A stretch of 64,000 bases of DNA from Morganella morganii (GTDB taxonomy: Bacteria > Pseudomonadota > Gammaproteobacteria > Enterobacterales > Enterobacteriaceae), in assembly GCF_019243775.1 (NCBI RefSeq), contig NZ_CP069157.1:62001-126000 (forward strand). The letters run 5' to 3'. The stretch's first letter is position 1. Each line of letters begins with the position of its first letter. The position numbers and the translations under genes were made by a program. The notes beneath the pieces are model-generated. The model made no database searches. It was not told where the DNA came from and was given only the letters and a program-made list of their open reading frames with translations. Below, in pieces: positions 18,077-25,645 of this stretch.

Positions 18077-18964
18077 ATGGAAAATCTAAAGGTTTCTTAT
18101 AATTACAAGAAAAACAGAGATAAATTATTTGCTAACTTAATCAGTATTATTGACGGGATATTGTCGGATGGTGTACTTCAAGATGATGAAATTCTGTATT
18201 TAAGTACTTGGTTGCTAGAAGCTGATGCAATAGCTGACAATGATATTGTTAAGTTATTAGTTATGCGAATCAATAGGATACTTGAAGACGGTATTATTAC
18301 AGAGGATGAGCGCTCAGAGCTTAAAGAGGAGCTTGCGAGTATACAGAAAAACTTGATGGATCTTCCAAGTTTAGATCTGTATTCAAAAGAGTCAGATATT
18401 AACCTCCTAATTGGCCTATGCAAGGGGCTTATAGCAGACCGGAAGTTATTGGAACATGAGGTGAGGTATCTTAATTGGTGGCTCACCGTTAACGGGGCGT
18501 TGAAAAATAATTACCCAGGAAAACACCTGTATGAATGTGTCACTGAGGTTTTGGCCGATGGCGTAATAACCAAAGATGAAAGTGAGTTTTTGTATAATGA
18601 ATTAGTAGCTTTCACTGGTTGTGATGTTGAGCTTGGGGTCGTTGATGGTATGACCACAAAACTGCCAACTGATCACATCGAACCATCAATGATAAATTCT
18701 TCAACATTCTGTTTAACAGGGAAATTTTTATCAGGAAAGCGCGCCGATATTGCAGAGAAAATAAAAAAACATGGTGGTGTAATTGATAAATCTGTCAGGC
18801 AAAGAACAAATTTTCTTGTTGTAGGCACTTTATCATCCCGTGATTGGGTTTACTCCAGCTTTGGGCGAAAAATAGAACAAACGCTGGAGTGGAAGACAAG
18901 CGGAATATCAGATATAAAAATTATCACCGAAGATCAGTTGATGACCGTACTACCAGCGTCTTGA
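18077..18964 (+). CDS. BRCT-domain protein with four acidic helical repeats
   Basis: 295 residues. The N-terminal 190 residues hold four similar units, each a helix with a D-G-x-[IL]-x-x-D-E-like core (ILSDGVLQDDEILYL, ILEDGIITEDERSEL, LIADRKLLEHEVRYL, VLADGVITKDESEFL), resembling TerB-like or EF-hand-like repeats. The C-terminal 90 residues are a BRCT domain ([38 protein letters not shown]) as in NAD-dependent ligase. Its end overlaps the end of cI by 15 bp in convergent orientation. A role in DNA-end or replication processes is inferred. Confidence 0.75.
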   Translation: MENLKVSYNYKKNRDKLFANLISIIDGILSDGVLQDDEILYLSTWLLEADAIADNDIVKLLVMRINRILEDGIITEDERSELKEELASIQKNLMDLPSLDLYSKESDINLLIGLCKGLIADRKLLEHEVRYLNWWLTVNGALKNNYPGKHLYECVTEVLADGVITKDESEFLYNELVAFTGCDVELGVVDGMTTKLPTDHIEPSMINSSTFCLTGKFLSGKRADIAEKIKKHGGVIDKSVRQRTNFLVVGTLSSRDWVYSSFGRKIEQTLEWKTSGISDIKIITEDQLMTVLPAS

Positions 18965-19633
18965 TGACCAAAAAACCCTACCTATAACGTGTATTCTTGC
19001 CCTGGTGTGGTCATAATTAAGCACTTCATCAGGGTATTCTTCTGAATTAAAGCTACGGACAATGAGTCCGCCATCCGGCAAACCAACCAATATTTTAACA
19101 CGAAGCAATACCCCATCTCTGATGGCATAGAGGTCGCCGTCTTTTATCCTTTTATTTGTGATATCAACTGCAACCATATCCCCGCTGTTTAATACTGGGT
19201 AGAGGCTGTTACCTATTATTTTTACTAGGCGAGCATTCTCAGCGTTAACTCCGTAACGATTTAGCTCTTCTCTGCGGAATGGGTATGTTCCTATCCCTGT
19301 TTCTATAATTTCAGCATTGGCGCCGCAGCCGGCGGATAAATCTATATCCAAAATAGGAATACTCACAAATTCATATGGGTCATCAGGAACATCATCCCAA
19401 TCTTTAATTGCCAGATCTACAATTTTAGCGTTTTCATCCTGGGCACCAAATTGTAACCAGTGCGCGGATACATTCAACGCTCTGGCCATATCAGCTATTT
19501 TTCTTGGTGACGAAGTTTTTCCCGCCTCAATCTTTCCGATAGATTGCTGCGATACACCAACTATGTCGGCCAATTCTTGCTGGCTTAACCCTGCTTTAAT
19601 CCTCGCTTCTGCGAGTCGTTTTGCAATGCTCAT
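18950..19633 (-). CDS. cI: CI-type repressor with S24 peptidase domain
   Basis: Maintains lysogeny. The 227-residue protein has an N-terminal XRE domain (LSQQELADIVGVSQQSIGKIE) and a C-terminal LexA-like S24 domain with the serine in GNSLYPVLNSGD and the lysine in VLLRVKILVG. The likely RecA-stimulated cleavage site is Ala-Gly or Cys-Gly in DLSAGCGANAE. The ATG at 19633, after GGGAG, is chosen over the adjacent GTG at 19636. Confidence 0.93.
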   Translation of the reverse strand: MSIAKRLAEARIKAGLSQQELADIVGVSQQSIGKIEAGKTSSPRKIADMARALNVSAHWLQFGAQDENAKIVDLAIKDWDDVPDDPYEFVSIPILDIDLSAGCGANAEIIETGIGTYPFRREELNRYGVNAENARLVKIIGNSLYPVLNSGDMVAVDITNKRIKDGDLYAIRDGVLLRVKILVGLPDGGLIVRSFNSEEYPDEVLNYDHTRARIHVIGRVFWSSRRW

Positions 19634-19634
19634 C

Positions 19635-19737
19635 ACAACTCCCTTATTTACCCCCTTTAAGATTACAACTTTTTGTTTTAACCATCCAACACCGAAAGGT
19701 TGTTAAGTGATGGCTTGTTGTGTATATTAAGGTTGTT
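19635..19737. promoter_or_regulatory. Candidate right operator region (OR)
   Basis: ACAACTT or AAGGTTGT half-sites occur at 19635 (partial), 19665, 19696 and 19729 between divergent cI and the Cro-like gene, matching those of the OL candidate. They would place CI and Cro control over both early promoters. Confidence 0.6.
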
Positions 19738-19761
19738 ATTAACTACTTAATGGTGTTACTT

Positions 19762-19998
19762 ATGGCGAAACCAGATGCAAGACCTGTAGCCGCGCTTAAG
19801 AAAGCGGTTATAGCTGCTGGTGGGCAAACTGAATTGGCTCGCCAACTATCAGAAATGTCAGGGAAAAATATTAAACAGCAACAAATATGGAATTGGATTA
19901 ACAGGGAAAAACAAACACCTGCGTCCAAAGTTGTTTTTGTGGAAAAGGCGTCAGGTGTTGCGAGATGCGAACTTCGACCTGACTTGTACGCGGATTAA
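19762..19998 (+). CDS. Cro-like regulator (YdaS/Cro family)
   Basis: 78 residues from the ATG at 19762; an in-frame ATG at 19750 is possible. The helix-turn-helix is ALKKAVIAAGGQTELARQL followed by IKQQQIWNWINREKQTP, the form seen in YdaS-type Cro analogues. Divergent from cI and first in the rightward operon, which is the Cro position in lambda. Confidence 0.85.
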   Translation: MAKPDARPVAALKKAVIAAGGQTELARQLSEMSGKNIKQQQIWNWINREKQTPASKVVFVEKASGVARCELRPDLYAD

Positions 19999-20064
19999 TT
20001 CTGCCATACGGATAGTCATCCGTTAACTACAACCCAATCTGAAAGTGAGTAGGCAATGAGAACA

Positions 20065-20502
20065 TTAACGGTGCTTAATAAAAGTGAGAAGACATTCAGT
20101 TGCGTCAATTACGTCAGGAATACTGATGTCGTAGGCAAAACAGCCGGAGTCCATAATTTTGCGACCCTGCCGCCAAACAGCAAAGTATCTTTCTATGGCT
20201 GCGTTATATTTTTCCTGCTTTTTGCCGGAAAAATGAATGCTGAGAGCGTAAAAGTCAGGGTCGTTTCTGACATTAATATTTCCGGTCCTGTATTGCCTGA
20301 GGTTCTTTCTGAGCGTCAGTTCCATGGGATCGGAAATAAGATTGAACTCCTTCCTTTTGTCCCGTTTTTTGGCGAGGTAATGACCAGCCCAGACACCGAG
20401 ACCGAAAGAAGTAATAGCCCAGCAAGCAGTCCAGACCAAAGTAATCAGGCGCGGGTTAGTGTTGAAAATCAGAACGAACTCACTCCAGAAGCTGCTGAGC
20501 AT
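20065..20502 (-). CDS. Membrane-anchored prophage protein, opposite strand
   Basis: 145 residues with an N-terminal transmembrane helix (LITLVWTACWAITSFGLGVWAG) followed by AKKRDKRKEFN and a soluble domain. Many prophage proteins have this helix plus KRKEFN layout; their function is unknown. AAGGAG lies nine bases before the ATG, which makes this strand the coding one; the opposite-strand frame at 20056-20715 is treated as its shadow. Its position inside the rightward early region suggests lysogenic expression, perhaps exclusion. Confidence 0.65.
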   Translation of the reverse strand: MLSSFWSEFVLIFNTNPRLITLVWTACWAITSFGLGVWAGHYLAKKRDKRKEFNLISDPMELTLRKNLRQYRTGNINVRNDPDFYALSIHFSGKKQEKYNAAIERYFAVWRQGRKIMDSGCFAYDISIPDVIDATECLLTFIKHR

Positions 20503-20738
20503 TTCGAATTACTCCTTTGGTTGATGTTATTTCAGTTTTTGGTGCTGTTCCCGCTCGGGATTTATTTCAGCATGTGTATCAGTCCGAGAATATTAGCAAA
20601 GCGCAGACGCTGGATGAGGTTTCATCAATTAAAAGCAAACCGGTTTCACAGAAAAAATCCCGGCAAAATTTACCGGATGCCCCGCAAAACATTCTGTCAG
20701 TGGCTTTGGTTCTGACAATAAAACACAGGATAGCAGCA

Positions 20739-21236
20739 ATGAAAAATAAATTACCGGAAGAAATTCCAATTGTGGATCTTAAACAACGGGTTTCTGACTT
20801 TGTGGAAAGTTACCCAGGCGGTCATGAAGCCCTGGCGGCCATTCTGAATATCAGATTACCCGCGTTCCGTAATCGCTTTAACGAAAAAAACGGTACCGGT
20901 TATTTCACGCTGGGTCAGCTTGAAATACTGGAAGACCTGTCAGAAGAGAAATTTTTAGCTGATTACTTCAATGAGCGTATAGGCCGTGTTTCATACCAAA
21001 AGCCGGATGCCGGGGCACTTGACAGTGTTGAACTGCATGATCTGCGTATGCGGGTAGACCAGAGAAAGGCCGCGCTGAGCATGTGTATCGGGGAATCAAT
21101 TTCGAATGACGGGTATATCGATGAAAAAGAAGCTATTGAGATTATCAGGAAACATAACCGGTGCATTGCCGCAGAAACTGAATACAGGCATTCGCTTATC
21201 GAAATTTACCGGAAGATTTACCGGAAGAAAGGGTGA
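20739..21236 (+). CDS. CII-like phage regulatory protein (CP76 family)
   Basis: 165 residues. The start MKNKLPEEIPIVDLKQRV, the VESYPGGHEALAAILNIRL helix-turn-helix core and the LGQLEILEDLSEE segment fit the Phage_CP76/CII family that sets the lysis-lysogeny decision. CAGGA is placed eight bases before the ATG. A tail of charged helices follows. It lies after cro, as CII does in lambda. Confidence 0.7.
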   Translation: MKNKLPEEIPIVDLKQRVSDFVESYPGGHEALAAILNIRLPAFRNRFNEKNGTGYFTLGQLEILEDLSEEKFLADYFNERIGRVSYQKPDAGALDSVELHDLRMRVDQRKAALSMCIGESISNDGYIDEKEAIEIIRKHNRCIAAETEYRHSLIEIYRKIYRKKG

Positions 21237-21238
21237 AG

Positions 21239-21300
21239 CCGAAGGTATACGGCCTCCGGCTTCGGTCGCGCTATATCAATTTGTGTGAAGAGATAAACGC
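21239..21300 (+). promoter_or_regulatory. Intercistronic hairpin and conserved leader
   Basis: CCGAAG (21239-21244) pairs with CTTCGG (21260-21265) around a loop containing TATACGG, then TTGTGTGAAGAGATAAACGC runs up to the ATG at 21301. Member of the dispersed leader family. Confidence 0.55.
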
Positions 21301-21492
21301 ATGAGCAGATTAACTCATTTGGCAGGCTTTGCGCAACTCCGCGTTGCTCCTGTGAAGGGAGGTAAAGACCCTGCCGCATTTGTTTATACGGTAAGAGTAC
21401 CGGAAGGTTTCACGGAAACAAACTACCAGTTTGTGAAGTGGGCGGTAGGTGATTTTAACCGTCAGGGTAAGACAGCAGGAGCCACAGCATGA
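21301..21492 (+). CDS. Small early phage protein
   Basis: 63 residues, no recognised domain: MSRLTHLAGFAQLRVAPVKG then TNYQFVKWAVGDFNRQGKT. It overlaps the next gene by four bases (ATGA), showing an operon. The GAAGAGATAAACGC leader supports the start. Confidence 0.65.
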   Translation: MSRLTHLAGFAQLRVAPVKGGKDPAAFVYTVRVPEGFTETNYQFVKWAVGDFNRQGKTAGATA

Positions 21493-21677
21493 AAGAAACA
21501 GCTGACAATCTGGATCGGTATTACACCGATCACCGGGGGCGGAAAGTTCACGTTGTCCGGTTTGACCGGCAAAACAGCCGGGTGATTTTCATGCGTGAGG
21601 GCTATGAGTATCCGTGTTTTGAACCTCTGAAAACCTTTCAGGAGCGGTATACACGCGTGGATGAGGTGAAACCATGA
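21489..21677 (+). CDS. DUF4222-family phage protein
   Basis: 62 residues with the DUF4222 pattern: RYYTDHRGRKVHVVRFD, then RVIFMREGYEYPCFEPL and FQERYTRV. Function unknown. It overlaps both its neighbours by four bases within the replication operon. Confidence 0.75.
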   Translation: MKETADNLDRYYTDHRGRKVHVVRFDRQNSRVIFMREGYEYPCFEPLKTFQERYTRVDEVKP

Positions 21678-22813
21678 AAAGTGTGTTTGAAATCGTTCAG
21701 GCAATGTCCGGTCAGAAAAACGTTATTGTGATACCGGTGCCGTTCCTGGAGTTTTTTGCCGGTGATCAGCAGGCCCATGCATTAGGTGCTGTCCTGAATC
21801 AGCTGGTGTTCTGGTCCGGCGTTTCTTCCAGTGCCGGTGATGGCTGGTTCTACAAAAGTCATGAGGAGCTGGCTGATGAAATTAAGGGATTATCCGGAGA
21901 AGAACAGGCCCGTCGCCTGGTTAATAAGCTGCGCACGAAATATTTTCCGGGAATTATTGAGACGAAAGCAAAGAAAGTTAACGGCACCCCGGTAACGCAC
22001 TATCGTATTGATGGGGAAGCCCTTTTACTGAAAATATTCCCTGATAAAACCGAAACATCGAAATCGACGAATGGAAACGTCGAAAGTGCGGAATCCAAAC
22101 GTCGAAACTGCGGAATGGAAAACGCAGAAATGCAGGTTCCTGGAAACGTCGAAAGTGAGGTTTCCTATCTTTATACAGATCTTAAAACAGATCATAACTT
22201 ACAGATCAATACTGACTCTTCGTCGCAGAATTCTGACGAATCCAGCGACAACCCTCTTAATGATTTTTTAACACGTAATCCTGATGCCGCTATCTACAGC
22301 GCTAATGGTCAGAAATGGGGGACACAGGATGATCTGGACTGCGCAAAATGGATTTCTGAGCGCCGCAAAGGGGTATTCGCAGAGCTCGGCCTGAAAGAGC
22401 CAAAAGAGCCTAATTTTACCGAATGGGCGAATGATGTCCGCCTCATGCGTCAGATTGACGGGCATTCGCACCGTGAAATTTGCGCCCTGTACAAGCGTGT
22501 GGCTGCTGATAATTTCTGGCGTAAGAATATTCAGAGTACCCGTTCACTCCGTGACAGCTGGGATGATTTAACCCTTCGCCTGGCCGAAACACAGCAATTA
22601 AAACCGTCTGTCGATATCGTGGCCCGCGAGAACGCATATACCCGCATTATCTGCAGTCGCTCAAAACCACAGACCAGAACTGAAGAAATTGCCCGCGATT
22701 TGGCAGGCAAGGCAGGGTTGCGCGGAATGAAGGAATTTGATGCCCGCCGTGCATGGGTTGGTATCTGGTCACAGGCCACAGAGCAGGCCGCAAAAGAACG
22801 GGAGGCAGCATGA
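21674..22813 (+). CDS. Phage replication initiator-like protein (O analogue)
   Basis: 379 residues. The N-terminal 120 residues look like a winged-helix DNA-binding domain (HALGAVLNQLVFWSG, GWFYKSHEELADEIKG, TKYFPGIIETKAKK). A low-complexity linker is encoded by tandem repeats (22050-22165), then a DnaT-like C-terminal helical region (LNDFLTRNPDAAIYSANGQ, SHREICALYKRVAADNFWRK). Position and internal iterons match lambda O, which binds the origin inside its own gene. No helicase or loader gene is seen next to it. Confidence 0.75.
   Translation: MKSVFEIVQAMSGQKNVIVIPVPFLEFFAGDQQAHALGAVLNQLVFWSGVSSSAGDGWFYKSHEELADEIKGLSGEEQARRLVNKLRTKYFPGIIETKAKKVNGTPVTHYRIDGEALLLKIFPDKTETSKSTNGNVESAESKRRNCGMENAEMQVPGNVESEVSYLYTDLKTDHNLQINTDSSSQNSDESSDNPLNDFLTRNPDAAIYSANGQKWGTQDDLDCAKWISERRKGVFAELGLKEPKEPNFTEWANDVRLMRQIDGHSHREICALYKRVAADNFWRKNIQSTRSLRDSWDDLTLRLAETQQLKPSVDIVARENAYTRIICSRSKPQTRTEEIARDLAGKAGLRGMKEFDARRAWVGIWSQATEQAAKEREAA
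22050..22165. repeat. Iterons, candidate phage replication origin
   Basis: Five tandem units of about 22 bp start at 22050 (degenerate), 22072, 22094, 22116 and 22141, with the core GGAAACGTCGAAA in the best copies. An AT-rich stretch with repeated ACAGATC follows (22166-22220). This layout, inside the replication gene, is that of lambdoid origins. Confidence 0.7.
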
Positions 22814-23058
22814 ACATGCGCTCAGAAAGCAAAGAGATTTACGGCGTGAGTGTGTTCCCGGTGCTGGCCGTCCTGCATCAGACCCGCCGGTGGTGGGTAC
22901 TGCGTGACCTGAAAGACCACTGGAACAGCCGCCATAAAGTGAACAGTATTTGCCGCCGCCATGGCTGGGATGACCTCATTCGGTTCCAAAATATCGAGCG
23001 GCAGTATTTCATGACCCGCGCCACAGCTAAACGCTACCAGAGTGAGGGGGTTATCTGA
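22810..23058 (+). CDS. Small phage protein of unknown function
   Basis: 82 residues from the ATG at 22810, which overlaps the preceding stop (ATGA) and has GGAGG five bases before it. The stretch WWVLRDLKDHWNSRHKVNSI suggests a small helical nucleic-acid-binding protein, but no family is recognised. It overlaps the dam start by one base. Confidence 0.65.
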   Translation: MNMRSESKEIYGVSVFPVLAVLHQTRRWWVLRDLKDHWNSRHKVNSICRRHGWDDLIRFQNIERQYFMTRATAKRYQSEGVI

Positions 23059-23594
23059 TGGCCGGATATGCAAGTAAAACAGCCCCTGAACACAAGGATA
23101 GCTGGCAAACTCCCGAATGGCTTTTCACGGCTCTGGATCTGGAGTTCGGATTTTATCTGGATGCCGCAGCGAGTGATATCAATGCACTTTGTTCCCGGTA
23201 CCTGACTGAACAGGATGACGCTCTCAAATCGGAGTGGGTCAGTTATGGTGCTATCTGGTGCAACCCTCCATTCAGCAACATCCGTCCATGGGTGGAAAAG
23301 GCTGCCGAACAGTCACGCATGCAGAATCAGCCTGTCGTGATGCTGGTACCGGAAGATATGTCTGTTGGCTGGTTTCTGGAGGCGTTGAAAACGGTTGATG
23401 AAGTACGGGTTATTACCGGTGGACGTATCAATTTCGTTAATCCCGTCACCGGCGAGGAGAAAAAGGGTAACAGCAAGGGCTCCATGTTTCTTATCTGGCG
23501 TCCGTTTATTACCCCGCGCCGGGTGGTCAATACCACCCTGAAACAGGAGCTGGAAGCTATCGGGAATCAGTATCTGTCGGAGGTATCAGCATGA
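23058..23594 (+). CDS. Phage DNA N6-adenine methyltransferase (Dam_phage family)
   Basis: 178 residues. It has the DSWQTPEWLFTALDLEFGF start, the LDAAAS SAM-binding strand and the catalytic NPPF motif (AIWCNPPFSNIRPWVEKA) of the Dam-like phage methylases. It probably methylates GATC sites in phage DNA, protecting it from restriction or tuning replication. Embedded in the replication operon. Confidence 0.9.
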   Translation: MAGYASKTAPEHKDSWQTPEWLFTALDLEFGFYLDAAASDINALCSRYLTEQDDALKSEWVSYGAIWCNPPFSNIRPWVEKAAEQSRMQNQPVVMLVPEDMSVGWFLEALKTVDEVRVITGGRINFVNPVTGEEKKGNSKGSMFLIWRPFITPRRVVNTTLKQELEAIGNQYLSEVSA

Positions 23595-23872
23595 TGCTTT
23601 ATACCCGAATTGCGGAGGATATCCCGGCTGGTACGGAGCTCACTATCCCGGACATCATGGAAAAATACGGAGTCTCTTACACAAAAACCCAGTCGGCGAC
23701 GCGTGTGTTAGAAAAAATCAATGCTGTTGATGTGGTTCACCGCAGAAAAGGCAGCCAGACCATATTCAGAGTGGTGCCGGATGCGCCGGTATTAGTCAGA
23801 AACTATGAAAGCAAAGTATCAGCGAAGCGGGACACTTTCAAAAAAAAAGAAGAATCCATTCGGAAGAAATAA
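23591..23872 (+). CDS. Small winged-helix-like phage protein
   Basis: 93 residues. YTRIAEDIPAGTELTIPDIM, KYGVSYTKTQSATRVLEKI and DVVHRRKGSQTIFRVV read as a winged helix similar to GntR-type N-terminal domains, followed by a very basic tail (FKKKEESIRKK). ATGA overlap with dam. Function unknown. Confidence 0.65.
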   Translation: MMLYTRIAEDIPAGTELTIPDIMEKYGVSYTKTQSATRVLEKINAVDVVHRRKGSQTIFRVVPDAPVLVRNYESKVSAKRDTFKKKEESIRKK

Positions 23873-23972
23873 ACCCTGCGGGCAGGATGTAGCCGAGCGG
23901 GAATTTGTATCCGTACATAACAGACTATTTTCGGTATTAGCAGCGAAACGCCGTGAAATGAAGAAAAACAGC

Positions 23973-23982
23973 GGGGGGGGGG
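23973..23982. repeat. G10 homopolymer before the Lar-like gene
   Basis: Ten consecutive G residues directly precede the likely GTG start of the Lar-like protein. The run can act as a ribosome-binding site by pairing with CCUCC, and its length is prone to slippage. Confidence 0.7.
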
Positions 23983-24179
23983 TGAGTAAGCAGATCAGAA
24001 AAATGCAGAAACTTAAACCGTGCCCGTTTTGCGGATGTGCTGATATCACGATACACCGCCCCAGCAGCCACGGGCTGACATTGTACGGTATTGCCTGTGA
24101 TGGATGCGGTGTGCGGATGAAACGTTTTGATGAAGCTGAGGCGATCTCGGCCTGGAACCGGAGGGGTGATGATATTTGA
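23982..24179 (+). CDS. Lar-like restriction alleviation protein
   Basis: 65 residues from GTG 23982; the length matches Rac-prophage Lar (64). The zinc-ribbon pattern LKPCPFCGCADITIH, then ACDGCGVRMKRFDEAEAISAWNRR, is that of the Lar family, which relieves type I restriction by EcoKI. An ATG at 24004 is an alternative start, and the frame is open further upstream through the G run. First of three consecutive zinc-ribbon genes. Confidence 0.75.
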   Translation: MSKQIRKMQKLKPCPFCGCADITIHRPSSHGLTLYGIACDGCGVRMKRFDEAEAISAWNRRGDDI

Positions 24180-24387
24180 TCTTAAATTACCGCACTGGCA
24201 GTCACTGGACACCTGTCCATTCTGTGGTGGTAATGCTGAATTATCTTCGGATGGTGACGGGGTGTATGCAGGATGTTCACAGAAAGAATGTTTCATTCAT
24301 CCAATCACGCTTACATACCCGACAAAACGCCAGGCAATCAGAGCCTGGAATGTGCGCCATAACCATCGAGGAAGTGATGAGTCGTAA
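24169..24387 (+). CDS. Second Lar-like zinc-ribbon protein
   Basis: 72 residues from ATG 24169, which has GGAGGGG just before it. DTCPFCGGNAELSSDGDGV, a second cysteine pair and QAIRAWNVRH at the end are Lar-like. It overlaps its upstream and downstream neighbours, so the three genes are translationally coupled. Confidence 0.75.
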   Translation: MIFDLKLPHWQSLDTCPFCGGNAELSSDGDGVYAGCSQKECFIHPITLTYPTKRQAIRAWNVRHNHRGSDES

Positions 24388-24757
24388 ATGTATGTTTTGT
24401 GGTGGGGAAACTGATTTGCTTTGTGATGGCGTGATTTGCTACATCGGAAAAAGAAGTGATGACGGCACTTTATCTGGCTTCTCAGCGGCTTATACGTGTG
24501 ATGCTCCTATGTGTGCATCATGTTCAACATTTCACGGAAACCTGCACTGGCGCAAAGGCAATACTGGCGGGTTCGATTCACTGGATTACTGCCCTGTTTG
24601 TGTGCGTCAGGAAATCGGATTTGGACGTAAATTTATTTTTGACGAGATAGGTCAGGTGAAAATTCATCGGCAGGCGCACTATGCAAAATTTAAATCAAGA
24701 AAGGGCAATCATCTGCTGTCGCTCACCGGTGGCGGACAGATCTGCCTTGATATTTAA
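24377..24757 (+). CDS. Cysteine-rich zinc-binding phage protein
   Basis: 126 residues from ATG 24377 (GAGGAAGTG before it). Three or four CxxC pairs (KCMFCGG, CDAPMCASC, DYCPVCVRQE) suggest two zinc sites. Larger than Lar and not clearly the same family. Overlaps the preceding gene by 11 bp. Confidence 0.7.
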   Translation: MSRKCMFCGGETDLLCDGVICYIGKRSDDGTLSGFSAAYTCDAPMCASCSTFHGNLHWRKGNTGGFDSLDYCPVCVRQEIGFGRKFIFDEIGQVKIHRQAHYAKFKSRKGNHLLSLTGGGQICLDI

Positions 24758-24816
24758 CCGGAGTGAAAAAGTTGCTGGTGGTAAATCAGTGGTGACGATC
24801 GCCCCCTATGTGAGAC

Positions 24817-24856
24817 GCGCAGTATACGGCTGCGCTTAATGAGTGGAGAGATAACG
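24817..24856 (+). promoter_or_regulatory. Intercistronic hairpin and conserved leader
   Basis: GCGCAG (24817-24822), loop TATACGG and CTGCGC (24830-24835) form a perfect hairpin; GTGGAGAGATAACG then leads to the KilA-N gene ATG. Best example of the leader family. Confidence 0.6.
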
Positions 24857-25645
24857 ATGAGCAATCTGATTATTGTCGATGGTATTAATGTGCGCCGGGA
24901 TATGGCTGGTCGCTATTGCCTGAATGATTTGCATCGGGCCGCTGGTGGAGAGGAAAGACATAAGCCGCCTTACTGGCTGAGAAATGCACAGACAGAGCAA
25001 CTTATTGCCGAGTTGCAAATCTGCGACTCGGGTACACAGCCGGTAAATGTGCTGCGTGGTGGCACTGAACAGGGCACCTACGTGTGCAAAGAACTGGTTT
25101 ATGCCTATGCGATGTGGATCAGTCCTTCATTCAATCTGAAAGTGATCCGCACGTTCGATGTGGTGGCCGGAACACAGCAGGCGATACAGCTGGCTGATAA
25201 GGTTCAGGCCGGAGCTATCCTGCTGGAGTCTATGGCGAAAACACTGAATCTGTCGAATTCGTCAAAGCTTGGCGGGTATCAGAAACTGCAAAAGATGGCC
25301 GGTCTTCCTGATCTGGCTCCGTCCTATACGATTGATGCACCGGCGGGCGCAGTGGATGGTTCCAGCAGACCGACAACCTCCCTGACAACACTACTGAGAA
25401 ACCACAATGCCGCATTATCTGCGAACAGAGCGTATAAACGCCTTGCTGAACTGGGGATTGTGGAACAGAAAGCCCGTCCGGGTTCGAAGGGAACACAAAA
25501 ACTGTTCTGGTCTGTCACATCAAAGGGGCTTCTGTACGGCAAAAATATCACATCTCCGGCGAACCCGAGGGAAACGCAGCCGCATTTCTTTGAGAGCAAA
25601 TCAGCGGAACTGCTGGCACTGATGATGACCCCGGCGGTGGCCTGA
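24857..25645 (+). CDS. KilA-N domain protein
   Basis: 262 residues from ATG 24857. The N-terminal KilA-N DNA-binding domain reads GRYCLNDLHRAAGGEERHKPPYWLR, then GTYVCKELVYAYAMWISPSF. The C-terminal half has LTTLLRNHNAALSANRAYKRLAELG and TSKGLLYGKN as in phage antirepressor C-terminal modules. Likely regulator or antirepressor; target unknown. Confidence 0.82.
   Translation: MSNLIIVDGINVRRDMAGRYCLNDLHRAAGGEERHKPPYWLRNAQTEQLIAELQICDSGTQPVNVLRGGTEQGTYVCKELVYAYAMWISPSFNLKVIRTFDVVAGTQQAIQLADKVQAGAILLESMAKTLNLSNSSKLGGYQKLQKMAGLPDLAPSYTIDAPAGAVDGSSRPTTSLTTLLRNHNAALSANRAYKRLAELGIVEQKARPGSKGTQKLFWSVTSKGLLYGKNITSPANPRETQPHFFESKSAELLALMMTPAVA

Noticed and set aside
20056-20715. 219-codon plus-strand frame over the antisense membrane gene
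   Set aside because: The minus frame has a strong ribosome-binding site and a sensible membrane anchor plus soluble domain seen in other prophages; the plus frame reads as its complement.
22050-22165. CRISPR-like short tandem repeats
   Set aside because: Units are contiguous without spacers and lie inside a replication gene, so they are iterons, not a CRISPR array. No cas genes are in the window.
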